This document shows positions 17,571 through 28,108 of a stretch of DNA of 64,000 nucleotides, piece by piece. The stretch is taken from the NCBI RefSeq assembly GCF_030062155.1, contig NZ_CP118269.1, positions 620,001 to 684,000 on the forward strand, given 5' to 3'. The position numbers were made by a program, and so were the translations under genes. The notes beneath the pieces were generated by a model. It made no database searches. It saw nothing but the letters and a program-made list of their open reading frames with translations, and was not told the DNA's origin. Position 1 is the stretch's first letter. Each line of letters starts with the position of its first letter. The DNA comes from Pantoea sp. Lij88 (GTDB lineage: Bacteria > Pseudomonadota > Gammaproteobacteria > Enterobacterales > Enterobacteriaceae).

Positions 17571-17843
17571 TCGATTTCGTTTGGCTTAGTCTGACTTAAA
17601 ATTTACCGGCACAGTCTGGAGAGGCCTCGCATAAATCTGAATGAGAACTATCCTGGTCTCATGAGAGTGCGAAAAGGTCTGCGAAAGAGCAAAGAAAGCA
17701 GAGACAGCGCGGCTTCTGTGCATTAATCTTCGCCTCATAAACCCCTTGCCCTCCAGGCGGCAGCGTGAGTAACCTGCTGATAATCGCCTGAAATATGCAG
17801 GAAAAACCCTCTTAAGTGCCAGCGGCGTAGTGAATAAAAAATT

Positions 17844-19154
17844 ATGACCATCGAAATCGAACTAAAGTTCATTGCAACTCCACAGGCAGCCGGGAAACTG
17901 GCTGAACTGCTCTCCACTCTGCCGCATCAGCATCAGGCTGCTCGCGAGCTGACCAACATCTACTTCGAAACCGACGACAACCAGCTGCGACGCTGGGACA
18001 TGGGATTGCGTATCCGTGGCGTCGACCAGCGTTATGAAATGACGCTGAAAGCGGCCGGGCAGACGCTCGGCGGACTGCATCAGCGCCCGGAATATAACGT
18101 TGAGCTCAGTGAGCCGGAGCTGGACATTGCGCGCCTGCCCGCAGAGATCTGGCCTAAGGGCACCGATGTCGCGGCGCTGCAGTCGCGGTTACAGCCGCTG
18201 TTTACCACCCATTTCCAGCGCGAAGTCTGGCTAATCACTACAGGTAACAGTGAAATTGAAGTGGCGTTTGATCAGGGCGCGGTCACGGCGGGTGAGCTTA
18301 GCGAACCGCTGTGCGAGATCGAACTGGAGCTGAAACGTGGTGAACGCCAGGATCTGCTGGCCTTTGCACAGCAGCTGGTGGCGCTGGGCGGTCTGCGTAT
18401 GGGCAGCCTGAGCAAAGCGGCTCGCGGCTATCAGCTGGCGCAGGGGAATCCACCGCGCCAGATTGAGGCATTCCCGCTGCTGAAAGCCGGCCCTAAAGCG
18501 ACCGTAGAGCAGGGTATGGTCGCCGCCATGTCGGCTGGCCTGCGTCACTGGCAATATCATGAAGAAGTCTGGCTGCGCGGTAACGCGGCGGCCCAGGATG
18601 CGGTGCGTGAAGCGCTGGATCTGCTGCGTCAGGCGTTCAGCCTGTTTGGTGCGCTGGTGCCACGTAAAGCCAGCAGTTCCCTGCGTCAGCAACTGACTAC
18701 GCTGGAAGAGACGCTGGTGAATGAAGAGCAGGAGGCAGCCGCTTTCTGCCTCTCTTCTCTCTCTGTTGACACGCAGCTGGCGCTGACACACTGGCTGGCG
18801 GAATCTCAGTGGCGTCAATGGATCGATGCCAAAGGGGAAACCAAGCTGCAGGGTTCGTTTAAACGCTTCAGCGACATCATGCTGAGCCGCGTTAATGCCG
18901 ATCTGAGAGAAACCTTCATCACGGTAAAACAGCCCAACGAATATCAGGACAAAGCCACGCGTCTGGCGCGTCAGCTGCTGACGGTGCACCTGCTGGCAGG
19001 TTCCTATCCTGCTGAGACGGTGATGTCCTGGCTCGATCCCTGGCAGCAACTGCTGTCGGCGATCCATGAAAAGCAGACGTCCGGATTAGCCTGGCTGGCG
19101 ATGCAGGCGCTGAAACAGCAGCCGTTCTGGCTCACCAGCGGCGCTGCCCGCTAA
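17844..19154 (+). CDS. ygiF: Inorganic triphosphatase YgiF (CYTH-CHAD)
   Basis: 436 residues. The N-terminal CYTH domain opens with EIELKFIA (the ExExK signature) and hydrolyses inorganic tripolyphosphate; IYFETDDNQLRRWDMGLRIR is the conserved strand pair of the tunnel. The C-terminal helical CHAD domain (about 200-430) has spaced His and Arg residues thought to bind polyphosphate. glnE follows after 33 bases in the same direction, the arrangement seen in E. coli, so the two are probably co-transcribed. Confidence 0.93.
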   Translation: MTIEIELKFIATPQAAGKLAELLSTLPHQHQAARELTNIYFETDDNQLRRWDMGLRIRGVDQRYEMTLKAAGQTLGGLHQRPEYNVELSEPELDIARLPAEIWPKGTDVAALQSRLQPLFTTHFQREVWLITTGNSEIEVAFDQGAVTAGELSEPLCEIELELKRGERQDLLAFAQQLVALGGLRMGSLSKAARGYQLAQGNPPRQIEAFPLLKAGPKATVEQGMVAAMSAGLRHWQYHEEVWLRGNAAAQDAVREALDLLRQAFSLFGALVPRKASSSLRQQLTTLEETLVNEEQEAAAFCLSSLSVDTQLALTHWLAESQWRQWIDAKGETKLQGSFKRFSDIMLSRVNADLRETFITVKQPNEYQDKATRLARQLLTVHLLAGSYPAETVMSWLDPWQQLLSAIHEKQTSGLAWLAMQALKQQPFWLTSGAAR

Positions 19155-19187
19155 CGGGTATTCCGTCACGCCATCAAGGAGGGAGTT

Positions 19188-22040
19188 ATGTTGTCAGCAC
19201 TTCCCGCGTTGCTACGCGCTCAGGCCGAAGAGGCCGCCCGACAGCTTGGGGTTCCGCTGGCTTCGCTTAGCCCGGAGCAGACCGCCGGGCTGGCTTTCAG
19301 CGATTTTGTGCTGGAAAACCTGCAACAACATCCCGACTGGTGGCAGACAATGCTCGACCAGCCGCCTCAGCCTGATGAGTGGCAACACTACGCTGCGTGG
19401 CTCGATCTGGCGCTGAACGACATCGACAGTGAAGCGAGTCTGATGCGCGAACTGCGGCTGTTTCGCCGCCGTATGCTGGTGCGTATTGCCTGGATGCAGG
19501 CTCTGCAGCACGCGACGACCGAACAGAGCCTGCAGCAGCTCAGCATATTAGCCGAAGTGCTGATCAGCCGGGCGCGTGACTGGGTTTATCAGGATTGCTG
19601 TCGCGATTTTGGTACCCCCTGCAATGCCGATGGCGACGCGCAGCCGCTGCTGATCCTCGGCATGGGCAAGCTGGGCGGCGGCGAGCTCAATTTTTCCTCT
19701 GACATTGACCTGATTTTTGCCTGGCCTGAAAACGGCACCACGCGTGGCGGACGGCGTGAGCTCGACAACGCCCAGTTCTTTACCCGCATGGGGCAGCGGC
19801 TGATTAAGGTGCTGGATCAACCCACCATGGATGGCTTTGTCTATCGGGTGGATATGCGGCTGCGTCCGTTTGGCGACAGCGGCCCGCTGGTGATGAGCTT
19901 TGCTGCGCTGGAAGATTACTACCAGGAGCAGGGACGCGACTGGGAACGTTACGCGATGGTCAAGGCGCGACTAATGGGCGATGACCAGGATCGCTGGAGT
20001 CAGGAGCTGCAACAGATGCTGCGACCGTTCGTGTATCGCCGCTACATCGACTTCAGCGTGATCCAGTCGCTGCGCAACATGAAAGGGATGATCAGCCGTG
20101 AAGTCCGGCGACGCGGGCTGAAAAACAATATCAAACTGGGCGCGGGCGGCATCCGTGAAACCGAGTTTATCGTGCAGGTGTTCCAGCTGATTCGCGGCGG
20201 GCGTGAGCGCTCGCTTCAGCTGCGGGCGCTGCTGCCGACGCTGGAGGCGATCAAAAATCTTGCCCTGCTGCCTGCGGAACAGGTCGATGCGCTGCGTGAC
20301 GCCTACCTGTTCCTGCGGCGGCTGGAGAATCTGCTGCAAAGCCTGGGCGATGAGCAGACGCAGACGCTGCCCGAGGATGAACTGCATCGCGCCCGGCTGG
20401 CGTGGGCGATGGATTGTGCCGACTGGGCTGATCTGATGACACGGCTCGACAGCCAGATGGCGGCAGTGCGGGCCATCTTTGACGAACTGATTGGCGAAGA
20501 TACCCCTGAAATTGGCGATCAGCGTGAGCTGGCGGAGTTTCAGGTGCTGTGGCAGGACCAGCTGGAAGACAGCGAACTGGCGCCGCTGGTACCGCAGCTC
20601 AGCGACGATCAACGGCTTGCGCTGCACCAGACGCTGGAGGCGTTTCGTCAGGATATCAACCGGCGAACTATCGGCCCGCGTGGCCGTCAGGCGCTGGATC
20701 AGCTGATGCCGCGGCTGCTGAGCGAAGTCTGCCCGCGTGAAGATGCGGCGGTGACGCTCAGTCGCCTGACACCGCTGCTGATCGGCGTGCTGACACGCAG
20801 TACCTATCTGGAGCTGCTGACCGAATATCACGGTGCGCTGCGTCACCTGATTCGTCTGTGCGCGGCCTCACCAATGGTAGCCAGCCAGCTGGCGCGTCAC
20901 CCCTTATTGCTGGATGAACTGCTCGATCCCGCCACGCTCTATCAGCCGACCGCCACCGACGCTTATCGTGATGAGCTGCGACAGTATCTGCTGCGCATCC
21001 CCACAGAAGATGAAGAGCAGCAACTGGAAGCGGTGCGGCAGTTTAAGCAGGCACAGCATCTGCGTATTGCCGCCGCTGATATTGCTGGCACGCTGCCGGT
21101 GATGAAAGTCAGCGATCATCTGACCTGGCTGGCGGAGGCGATTATCGAATCTGTGGTGCGCCAGGCGTGGAATATGATGGTGCAGCGCTACGGTCGTCCT
21201 TCACATCTGAGTAATGAACATGAGCGCGGTTTTGCGGTGCTGGGCTACGGCAAGCTGGGTGGCTGGGAGCTGGGTTACAGTTCCGACCTCGATTTAGTCT
21301 TCCTGCATGACTGTCCGGCTGACGCGGTGACAGAAGGCGAGCGCAGCATCGATGGCCGTCAGTTCTATCTGCGTCTTGCCCAGCGCATCATGCATCTCTT
21401 CAGCACCCGCACTTCCTCCGGCATTCTTTACGAAGTCGATGCACGGCTGCGTCCTTCCGGCGCGGCAGGCATGCTGGTCAGTACCTTTGAGGCCTTTGAA
21501 GAGTATCAGCGCAGTGAAGCCTGGACCTGGGAGCATCAGGCGCTGGTCCGGGCGCGCGTGGTGTTTGGCGAGGCAGCGCTGGGCGAACGTTTTAACGTGA
21601 TTCGTCAGGCGATCCTGTCGCTGCCACGTGCCGCGGACGCGCTGCAAACTGAAGTGCGCGAGATGCGCGAAAAGATGCGTGCTCACCTCAGCAACAAGCA
21701 TAAAGGTCGCTGGGATATCAAAGCCGATGCGGGTGGTATCACCGATATTGAATTCATCGCCCAATATCTTGTCTTACGCTACGCCGCTGAGCAGCCTGAA
21801 CTGACGCGCTGGTCTGATAATGTGCGCATTTTCGAGCTGATGGCCAAGTACCATAAAATGCCCGCTGATGAAGCGCAGGCGCTGACGCAGGCTTATGTGA
21901 CGCTGCGCGACGCATTGCATCATCGCGCCCTGCAGGAGCTGCCTGGTCACGTTGAACCAGAGGCGTATGCAGCGGAGCGGCAGACGGTTCTGAACAGCTG
22001 GCAGCGCTGGCTGATAACGCCTGCGTCTATCCTGGCGTGA
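19188..22040 (+). CDS. glnE: Glutamine synthetase adenylyltransferase/deadenylase
   Basis: 950 residues (E. coli 946). Bifunctional: the N-terminal half removes AMP from, and the C-terminal half adds AMP to, glutamine synthetase, in response to PII and glutamine. Both nucleotidyltransferase cores are clear: [20 protein letters not shown] near residue 155 and [20 protein letters not shown] near 686. An AGGAGGGAG ribosome site precedes the ATG. Downstream there is only a short gap before the hldE promoter. Confidence 0.97.
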   Translation: MLSALPALLRAQAEEAARQLGVPLASLSPEQTAGLAFSDFVLENLQQHPDWWQTMLDQPPQPDEWQHYAAWLDLALNDIDSEASLMRELRLFRRRMLVRIAWMQALQHATTEQSLQQLSILAEVLISRARDWVYQDCCRDFGTPCNADGDAQPLLILGMGKLGGGELNFSSDIDLIFAWPENGTTRGGRRELDNAQFFTRMGQRLIKVLDQPTMDGFVYRVDMRLRPFGDSGPLVMSFAALEDYYQEQGRDWERYAMVKARLMGDDQDRWSQELQQMLRPFVYRRYIDFSVIQSLRNMKGMISREVRRRGLKNNIKLGAGGIRETEFIVQVFQLIRGGRERSLQLRALLPTLEAIKNLALLPAEQVDALRDAYLFLRRLENLLQSLGDEQTQTLPEDELHRARLAWAMDCADWADLMTRLDSQMAAVRAIFDELIGEDTPEIGDQRELAEFQVLWQDQLEDSELAPLVPQLSDDQRLALHQTLEAFRQDINRRTIGPRGRQALDQLMPRLLSEVCPREDAAVTLSRLTPLLIGVLTRSTYLELLTEYHGALRHLIRLCAASPMVASQLARHPLLLDELLDPATLYQPTATDAYRDELRQYLLRIPTEDEEQQLEAVRQFKQAQHLRIAAADIAGTLPVMKVSDHLTWLAEAIIESVVRQAWNMMVQRYGRPSHLSNEHERGFAVLGYGKLGGWELGYSSDLDLVFLHDCPADAVTEGERSIDGRQFYLRLAQRIMHLFSTRTSSGILYEVDARLRPSGAAGMLVSTFEAFEEYQRSEAWTWEHQALVRARVVFGEAALGERFNVIRQAILSLPRAADALQTEVREMREKMRAHLSNKHKGRWDIKADAGGITDIEFIAQYLVLRYAAEQPELTRWSDNVRIFELMAKYHKMPADEAQALTQAYVTLRDALHHRALQELPGHVEPEAYAAERQTVLNSWQRWLITPASILA

Positions 22041-22044
22041 TGCT

Positions 22045-22073
22045 GATAGCACAAATCGCAACTGTGCTATCAT
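22045..22073 (+). promoter_or_regulatory. hldE promoter embedded in a perfect inverted repeat
   Basis: GATAGCACA (22045-22053) and TGTGCTATC (22063-22071) are perfect 9-base arms. The right arm overlaps an extended -10 element, TGCTATCAT (22065-22073), 38 bases before the hldE ATG. No T-run follows, so this looks like an operator-overlapped promoter rather than a glnE terminator. Confidence 0.45.
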
Positions 22074-22110
22074 CCGCGCACTATTTTTAATGCAGTCTGG
22101 AGTGTCTGGA

Positions 22111-23535
22111 ATGAAAGTGACTCTGCCCGCGTTCGGCCAAGCCTCAGTGCTGGTTGTTGGCGATGTAATGTTGGATCGTTACTGGTATGGCCCAACCAGC
22201 CGTATCTCCCCTGAAGCCCCGGTTCCGGTGGTGAAAGTGGACACGGTTGAAGAGCGCCCTGGCGGCGCGGCAAACGTGGCGATGAACATTGCAGCACTCG
22301 GTGCCGCGTCCCGCCTGATCGGCCTGACCGGTGAAGATGATGCGGCGCGCGTGTTGAGTAACACGCTGAAAGACGTCAACGTTCATTGTGACTTCGTGGC
22401 GGTAAAAAGCCATCCGACTATTACCAAACTGCGCGTGCTTTCCCGCAATCAGCAGCTGATCCGTCTTGATTTTGAAGAGGGCTTTGATCAGGTTGATCCG
22501 GAGCCGATTCACCAGAAAATGCGTGATTCGCTGGCTGCAGCGGGTGCGCTGGTGCTGTCTGATTACGCCAAAGGCGCGCTCTCCAGCGTGCAGACCATGA
22601 TTACCCTGGCGCGAGAAGCAGGCGTGCCGGTTCTAATCGATCCGAAAGGCACCGATTTTGAGCGCTATCGCGGCGCGACGCTGCTGACGCCAAACCTGTC
22701 GGAATTTGAAGCCGTGGTCGGCAAATGCAAAAACGAAGAGGAGATCGTGGCGCGCGGCACGCAGCTGATCGCTGATTTTGACCTCTCCGCGCTGCTGGTG
22801 ACCCGTTCCGAAAATGGCATGACGCTGCTCCAGCCGGGCAAAGCACCTCTGCATCTGCCGACCCAGGCGCAGGAAGTCTATGACGTGACCGGTGCAGGCG
22901 ATACGGTGATCGGTGTGCTGGCTGCGGCTCTGGCTGCTGGCGACTCGCTGGAAGAAGCCTGTTTCCTGGCGAACGCGGCGGCGGGTGTGGTGGTGGGTAA
23001 ACTCGGTACCTCGACCGTCAGCACCGTTGAGCTGGAAAATGCGATTCACGCCCGCCCTGAGCAGGGTTTTGGCATCATGACGGAAGCGCAGTTAAAAGCC
23101 GCCGTTGAGATGGCCCGCCGTCGTGGCGAAAAAGTGGTGATGACCAACGGCGTGTTCGACATTCTGCACGCCGGTCATGTCTCTTATCTGGCAAACGCCC
23201 GTAAGCTCGGCGATCGACTGATCGTCGCGGTGAACAGCGATGCGTCGACTAAACGTCTGAAAGGTGAAAGCCGTCCGGTGAATCCGCAGGAAAACCGGAT
23301 GATCGTGCTGGGCGCGCTGGAAGCGGTAGACTGGGTGGTGGTATTCGAAGAGGATACGCCGCAGCGTCTGATTGCCGGTATTCTGCCTGACCTGCTGGTC
23401 AAAGGTGGCGATTACAAGCCGGAAGATATCGCGGGCAGTAAAGAAGTGTGGGCAAATGGCGGCGACGTGCAGGTGCTGAACTTCGAAGACGGTATCTCTA
23501 CCACCAACATTATTAAAACCATTCGCGGCAGCTGA
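22111..23535 (+). CDS. hldE: Bifunctional heptose-7-phosphate kinase/heptose-1-phosphate adenylyltransferase
   Basis: 474 residues from [20 protein letters not shown] at 22111; an upstream in-frame ATG at 22090 is inside the leader. It supplies ADP-heptose for the LPS inner core. The N-terminal ribokinase-fold kinase has [16 protein letters not shown] and [14 protein letters not shown] (catalytic Asp). The C-terminal adenylyltransferase (about 340 on) has [18 protein letters not shown] (HxGH motif) and [12 protein letters not shown]. Follows glnE as in E. coli. Confidence 0.97.
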   Translation: MKVTLPAFGQASVLVVGDVMLDRYWYGPTSRISPEAPVPVVKVDTVEERPGGAANVAMNIAALGAASRLIGLTGEDDAARVLSNTLKDVNVHCDFVAVKSHPTITKLRVLSRNQQLIRLDFEEGFDQVDPEPIHQKMRDSLAAAGALVLSDYAKGALSSVQTMITLAREAGVPVLIDPKGTDFERYRGATLLTPNLSEFEAVVGKCKNEEEIVARGTQLIADFDLSALLVTRSENGMTLLQPGKAPLHLPTQAQEVYDVTGAGDTVIGVLAAALAAGDSLEEACFLANAAAGVVVGKLGTSTVSTVELENAIHARPEQGFGIMTEAQLKAAVEMARRRGEKVVMTNGVFDILHAGHVSYLANARKLGDRLIVAVNSDASTKRLKGESRPVNPQENRMIVLGALEAVDWVVVFEEDTPQRLIAGILPDLLVKGGDYKPEDIAGSKEVWANGGDVQVLNFEDGISTTNIIKTIRGS

Positions 23536-23546
23536 AGCAGAAAGTA

Positions 23547-23567
23547 AGCGGGAGCCTGGCTCCCGCT
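23547..23567. terminator. Hairpin between hldE and ubiK
   Basis: AGCGGGAGCC and GGCTCCCGCT form a 10-base perfect stem with a single-base loop between two convergent genes. T-runs on both sides are poor, so it is a weak bidirectional terminator. Confidence 0.6.
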
Positions 23568-23574
23568 CAGACGC

Positions 23575-23958
23575 TTATTCTGGCTTGTTGTCCACGACGG
23601 GTTTCACCGCAACCGGTGCCGGTGAGGCCGCAGGCGAACTCGCTACCGCTGCAGAGGGTGTCGCTGCTGCAACAGGCGTGGCCGGTGCCGTTGCGGTCGG
23701 TGGCGTACCGGCTGATGAACCGTGACTTTCCAACTGGGCCAGACGCTGCTCAAGCGCCGCCAGTTTCTCCCGCGTACGCAGTAACACCTGCGTCTGCACA
23801 TCAAACTCTTCACGGTTGACCAGATCCATACGGGTCAGCTGCGCCTGAAGAACCTGACGAATTTTCTTTTCGACATCATCACCAAACTCACGAACACCTT
23901 TAGGCATCGCTTCGTGAACCTGACGGGCAAGTTGTTCAATTTTTTTCGTGTCGATCAT
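23575..23958 (-). CDS. ubiK: Ubiquinone biosynthesis accessory factor UbiK (YqiC)
   Basis: 127 residues from [19 protein letters not shown] at 23958, the family start; a 31-codon upstream extension is rejected. UbiK helps the UbiJ-containing soluble complex make coenzyme Q aerobically. The conserved N-terminal amphipathic helix and the coiled coil ([20 protein letters not shown]) are present. The Ala/Pro/Thr-rich tail of about 45 residues is longer than in E. coli (about 96 residues total) and low-complexity. Confidence 0.9.
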   Translation of the reverse strand: MIDTKKIEQLARQVHEAMPKGVREFGDDVEKKIRQVLQAQLTRMDLVNREEFDVQTQVLLRTREKLAALEQRLAQLESHGSSAGTPPTATAPATPVAAATPSAAVASSPAASPAPVAVKPVVDNKPE

Positions 23959-24132
23959 GATGATTTCCTGGTTACGGGGAGCTGTGTCAGCGTGTTTACC
24001 AACGTAATAAGTGTTAAGTGTAATGCCAGAAATGAAAAGGTTAAACCTCAAATCGGTAACGCAGGAAATGCAAAAGCAATTGCGCTATTGATGATTGCCG
24101 CCTCAAACGATCGGCGTTATAGTTGAAAGGCT

Positions 24133-24287
24133 TATTCTCAGGGCGGGGCGCAATTCCCCACCGGCGGTAAATCAGCTTCGGCTGAAAGCCCGCGAGCGCT
24201 TTATCTTGATGAAAAGAGAGGTAAAGGTCAGCAGATCCGGTGTAATTCCGGGGCCGACGGTTACAGTCCGGATGGGAGAGGGTAACG
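24133..24287 (+). promoter_or_regulatory. FMN riboswitch (RFN element) of ribB
   Basis: The conserved blocks appear in order: GGGCGGGGCGCAATTCCCCACC, then GGCGGTAAATC, GAAAGCCCGCGAGCG, the variable arm, GGTCAGCAGATCCGGTG, then AATTCCGGGGCCGACGG and TTACAGTCCGGATGGGAGAG. It lies 110 bases before ribB; FMN binding would shut off ribB by termination or by blocking the ribosome site. Confidence 0.95.
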
Positions 24288-24397
24288 ACATCTATCGGAC
24301 AATTGTGTCTGCTTCACGTTATTGCCACGTCTTTTTGACGTCACTCCTAAGCACGCCCTGATTCTGGTAACCCATACATTTTAAGGTTTTTATTACC

Positions 24398-25054
24398 ATG
24401 AATCAGACGCTACTTTCTGAATTTGGCACGCCTGAACAGCGTGTAGAACGTGCTATCGCCGCCCTGCGTGAGGGACGCGGTGTGATGGTACTCGACGATG
24501 AAAATCGCGAAAACGAAGGCGATATGATCTTCGCCGCAGAAACCATGACCGTTGAACAGATGGCGCTGACTATTCGTCACGGTAGCGGCATTGTCTGCCT
24601 CTGCCTGACCGAAGAGCGTCGCCAGCAGCTCGACCTGCCCATGATGGTGGAAAACAACACCAGCTCCTTTGGCACCGGCTTCACCGTGACCATTGAGGCC
24701 GCAGAAGGCGTTACCACCGGCGTTTCCGCGCAGGATCGTATCACCACCATTCGCGCAGCCATTGCCGACAATGCTAAACCTGCCGATCTGCATCGCCCTG
24801 GCCATGTCTTCCCGTTGCGTGCCAGCGAAGGCGGCGTGTTAACCCGTGGCGGTCATACGGAAGCGACCATCGATTTAGTGACGCTGGCTGGCTTTAAGCC
24901 CGCAGGTGTCCTGTGCGAACTGACTAACGACGATGGCACCATGGCCCATGCGCCTGAAGCGATTACTTTTGCTCGCCAGCACAACATGCCAGTCGTGACC
25001 ATCGAAGATCTGATCGCCTGGCGTCGTACGCACGAAACGCGCCACGCCAGCTAA
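24398..25054 (+). CDS. ribB: 3,4-dihydroxy-2-butanone-4-phosphate synthase
   Basis: 218 residues (E. coli 217). It converts ribulose-5-phosphate to formate and DHBP, the four-carbon unit of riboflavin. Active-site motifs: [18 protein letters not shown] (acidic metal loop), [50 protein letters not shown] stand-alone RibB with no GTP cyclohydrolase II fusion. Controlled by the FMN riboswitch directly upstream. Confidence 0.98.
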   Translation: MNQTLLSEFGTPEQRVERAIAALREGRGVMVLDDENRENEGDMIFAAETMTVEQMALTIRHGSGIVCLCLTEERRQQLDLPMMVENNTSSFGTGFTVTIEAAEGVTTGVSAQDRITTIRAAIADNAKPADLHRPGHVFPLRASEGGVLTRGGHTEATIDLVTLAGFKPAGVLCELTNDDGTMAHAPEAITFARQHNMPVVTIEDLIAWRRTHETRHAS

Positions 25055-25070
25055 TCTGTCGGGCGTTAAA

Positions 25071-25098
25071 CAGGCCCTGAACGGGGCCTGTTTTCTTT
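25071..25098 (+). terminator. ribB terminator
   Basis: CAGGCCC, a TGAACG loop and GGGCCTG are followed by TTTTCTTT. Intrinsic terminator 17 bases after the stop codon. Confidence 0.9.
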
Positions 25099-25287
25099 CT
25101 GCTGAAGCGGAACGAAACAGCCTGATTGGTGACTTATCCTCTCTCCGCACTGCTTAACATCCGTTAAACCCGCCACCTTAAATCTCATTCAAATTTCCTG
25201 ATAATCTCCATCACGCTTATCAGCGTGATAAAGCGCCGAATGCGCGTATCGTAGTGGCTATCAAATAAACGATCCCGGGGATCATGA

Positions 25288-26073
25288 ATGAGCCAGTTAC
25301 GAATGCCAGCGCTGTTTTTGGGTCATGGCAGCCCGATGAATGCCCTTGAAGAGAACCGCTATACCGCCGCATGGCGTCACGTGGGCGAGACTCTGCCACG
25401 TCCACGCGCGATTATTGCGGTTTCGGCGCACTGGTATACGCGCGGCACCGCCGTGACGGCAATGGCACATCCTAAGACCATTCATGATTTTGGTGGCTTT
25501 CCGCAGGCGCTGTTTGATACGCGCTATCCGGCACCGGGATCGCCTGAACTGGCTCAGCAACTGGTGGAGCAGTTAGCACCTGTCGAGGTGAAGCTGGATC
25601 AGGATTGGGGATTCGATCATGGTTCCTGGGGTGTCCTGATCAAGATGTACCCGGAGGCCGATATTCCGGTGGTGCAGCTCAGCATTGATGGCACCAGACC
25701 TGCGGCATGGCACTTTGAGATGGGCCAGAAACTGGCTGCGCTGCGCGATCAGGGTGTGATGATTGTCGCCAGCGGCAATGTGGTGCATAACCTGCGTAAA
25801 GTACGCTGGGATGGCAACAGCGAAGTCTATCCGTGGGCCAGCAGTTTTGAGCAGTATGTCCGCGATAACCTGGCGGTGCAGAGCGATGCTGCTTCTCATC
25901 CGCTGGTTAACTTTATGGACCATCCGGGTGCGCTGCTCTCTAACCCGACGCCTGAGCACTATCTGCCACTGCTCTACGTGCTTGGCGCACGTCAGCCGGA
26001 TGATGCCATCAGCATTCCGGTTGACGGGATGGAGATGGGTGCCATCAGCATGTTGTCGGTTCAGGTAGGTTAG
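25288..26073 (+). CDS. ygiD: 4,5-DOPA dioxygenase extradiol family protein YgiD
   Basis: 261 residues. A class III extradiol ring-cleavage dioxygenase fold that uses a His-bound metal. Key parts: ALFLGHGSPMNALEENRY (His), IAVSAHWYTRG (His), FDHGSWGVLIKMYPEADIPV, VIVASGNVVHNLR (His). The physiological substrate is uncertain; E. coli YgiD cleaves L-DOPA in vitro. It follows ribB after a 230-base gap that contains a stem-loop (CGCTTATCA near 25213 with TGATAAAGCG). Convergent with ygiC. Confidence 0.9.
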   Translation: MSQLRMPALFLGHGSPMNALEENRYTAAWRHVGETLPRPRAIIAVSAHWYTRGTAVTAMAHPKTIHDFGGFPQALFDTRYPAPGSPELAQQLVEQLAPVEVKLDQDWGFDHGSWGVLIKMYPEADIPVVQLSIDGTRPAAWHFEMGQKLAALRDQGVMIVASGNVVHNLRKVRWDGNSEVYPWASSFEQYVRDNLAVQSDAASHPLVNFMDHPGALLSNPTPEHYLPLLYVLGARQPDDAISIPVDGMEMGAISMLSVQVG

Positions 26074-26090
26074 GGCGAAGCTGAGAGAAA

Positions 26091-26111
26091 ACAGGCCAGA
26101 AGCTGGCCTGT
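26091..26111. terminator. Bidirectional terminator ygiD/ygiC
   Basis: ACAGGCCAG and CTGGCCTGT pair around a three-base loop between convergent genes, followed by TTATTAT on the plus strand and by TTTTCTC on the minus strand. Confidence 0.8.
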
Positions 26112-26126
26112 TATTATCGCGGTGCG

Positions 26127-27287
26127 TTAACCGATAAAGGCGTGCGGATAGAAACGGGATAGATCCTGAGTGATCAGGTCGCGATCTTCACGCAGGCCGA
26201 TTCCGGCCGGTTGATCGTCGATCAGCCAGCTGCCGATCAGCGTATAGCTGTCGCCAAATTTTGGCAGCGGATGGAACTGCTGGACGATCATGCCCTCTTC
26301 ACCGTAAGGCCCATCAACACGGGCAATCTCCTGACCATTTTCTACGATCCGGATATTAGCCCCTTCACGTGAAAACAGCGGCTTCACCACATATTTGTCC
26401 ATGTGCGGCACGTCATCTTCGGCAAACCAGGCTGGCAGCAGGTTAGGATGATTCGGGAACATCTCCCACAGCAGCGGCAGCAGCGCTTTGTTCGAGATGA
26501 TGCTTTTCCATGCCGGTTCCAGCCAGCGTACGCCAGCATCGCCCAGCTTGGTAGAGAACATCTCACGCAGCATAAACTCCCACGGATAGAGCTTGAACAG
26601 GTTGCTAATCACCTGATCCTGAGCGTCGGTAAATTCCCCTTTCTCGCCCAGACCAATCTCATCCATGTAGAGAAATTCACTCGGCAGACCGGCTTCGGTG
26701 GCGCAATCCTGAAGATACTGCACGGTGCCACGATCTTCGTCGGTGTCGCGGCAGCAGGCGAAGTGCAGCCAGTTAAAGCCATGCTGTTGATGTAATGCGG
26801 TAAAGCGTTCAATCAGCTTTTCCTGCAGGCTGTTAAACTGATCGCTGCCTGCGGGGAGCTGACCGGCGTTGAGCTGGTCTTCGAGCCATAGCCACTGGAA
26901 AAACGCCGCTTCATACAGTGAGGTCGGCGTATCGGCGTTGTTCTCCAGCAGTTTCACATCGCCTTTGCCATCCCAGGCAAGATCGAGACGTGAGTAAAGC
27001 GACGGCTGACGCTGATGCCATGAATCGCGCACGAAGTCCCAGGTGTGTTTCGGAATGCGGAATTTAGTCAGCAGCGCTTCGCTGTTGACCACTTTTTCCA
27101 CCACCTGCAGACACATCTGATGCAGCTCAGCCGTCACATCTTCCAGATGCTCGATTTGCGCCAGCGTGAACCGGTAATAAGCATCTTCACACCAGTAGGG
27201 TTCGCCATGCATGGTGTGAAAACGAAAACCGAACTCGGTGGCTTTTTCGCGCCAGCCCGGGCGCTCTGAAATGGCAATGCGTTCCAT
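26127..27287 (-). CDS. ygiC: Glutathionylspermidine synthase-family ATP-grasp protein YgiC
   Basis: 386 residues from [16 protein letters not shown] at 27287; a 31-codon upstream extension overlaps ygiB and is rejected. ATP-grasp ligase fold like the synthetase half of Gsp (YjfC/YgiC), but no amidase domain. Substrate-side motifs [20 protein letters not shown] and [13 protein letters not shown], and ATP-side [19 protein letters not shown], are conserved. E. coli YgiC is not known to make glutathionylspermidine, so the role is open. Eight bases separate it from ygiB; the tolC-ygiB-ygiC order is that of E. coli. Confidence 0.92.
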   Translation of the reverse strand: MERIAISERPGWREKATEFGFRFHTMHGEPYWCEDAYYRFTLAQIEHLEDVTAELHQMCLQVVEKVVNSEALLTKFRIPKHTWDFVRDSWHQRQPSLYSRLDLAWDGKGDVKLLENNADTPTSLYEAAFFQWLWLEDQLNAGQLPAGSDQFNSLQEKLIERFTALHQQHGFNWLHFACCRDTDEDRGTVQYLQDCATEAGLPSEFLYMDEIGLGEKGEFTDAQDQVISNLFKLYPWEFMLREMFSTKLGDAGVRWLEPAWKSIISNKALLPLLWEMFPNHPNLLPAWFAEDDVPHMDKYVVKPLFSREGANIRIVENGQEIARVDGPYGEEGMIVQQFHPLPKFGDSYTLIGSWLIDDQPAGIGLREDRDLITQDLSRFYPHAFIG

Positions 27288-27294
27288 CGGGGCG

Positions 27295-27966
27295 TTAGCC
27301 TCCCATTGAGCGGCTGGAGGTGCCGCTGGCGCTGCTACGCTGCATGCTGTTCTGCTTAGCGACGGTTTCACCAAAGCCACCCCGGGTAATGGTCGAGGTG
27401 GTCGCCGGTTTTGGTGCCAGTGCGGTCTTCGGTACGGTCATGGTTTTGCCGGAGGTGGCGGCACCATAATTACGGCCGGACGCATCAACAAACTGGCCAT
27501 TGGCCGGGCTGCGGGCATTTTTCGGGGAGAACAGCGGTTGCTGCGCAAAGCCCGAACCACCGCCCATCATGCGGCCCATCATGTAACCCGCCATCAGTGG
27601 CATCCAGAAGCTGCCGCCGCTCTGCTGCGATTCGGCATTAGTGGTGCCCACGCCCGCCTGAGCCGGTGTCTGCTGACACTGGTTTTCACCAAACTCAGCG
27701 ACACAATCTTCACGCGTGGCATATTTTGGCGCGGTACGTTCCGCTTCTTTTTTGGCTTCATTGAATGCGGTAGTACATTGCGCACTCTGGCCCGGATTGG
27801 CTTTCGAACAGTCATCCGCGTTCTGGTACATCGAAACAGTTTCATCGTTCTGTTCGCAGCCAGCCAGCATAAATACCGCCGAAACGGCGATAGCAACGGG
27901 CGTTAAATGGCGTGCCTGCCAGCTCTTACGAAAAGCGGCATAGCGAATAGATTTTGTGCGTTTCAT
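27295..27966 (-). CDS. ygiB: DUF1190 lipoprotein-like protein YgiB
   Basis: 223 residues from [16 protein letters not shown] at 27966 (upstream extension rejected). It has an N-terminal basic stretch, then a hydrophobic segment ending in VFMLAGCEQ, which reads like a lipobox Cys. Next comes a region of paired cysteines ([27 protein letters not shown]), then Gly/Met-rich ([13 protein letters not shown]) and Ser/Thr/Gly-rich low-complexity tail typical of YgiB. Function unknown. In E. coli it is part of the tolC-ygiABC transcript controlled by MarA/SoxS/Rob/PhoP. Confidence 0.88.
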   Translation of the reverse strand: MKRTKSIRYAAFRKSWQARHLTPVAIAVSAVFMLAGCEQNDETVSMYQNADDCSKANPGQSAQCTTAFNEAKKEAERTAPKYATREDCVAEFGENQCQQTPAQAGVGTTNAESQQSGGSFWMPLMAGYMMGRMMGGGSGFAQQPLFSPKNARSPANGQFVDASGRNYGAATSGKTMTVPKTALAPKPATTSTITRGGFGETVAKQNSMQRSSASGTSSRSMGG

Positions 27967-28108
27967 TATGATTATCCTGTGCCCAAAGGTAGCGCATAGA
28001 ATAGGGGAAGGGGGGGTAAAATTGAAGCTGGAGGCCTGATACAACAGGGATCTTTACTTAGTTATACGTTCAACAGAGAGGCGGGCCGCAAAGCAGCCCG
28101 TCCACTGA

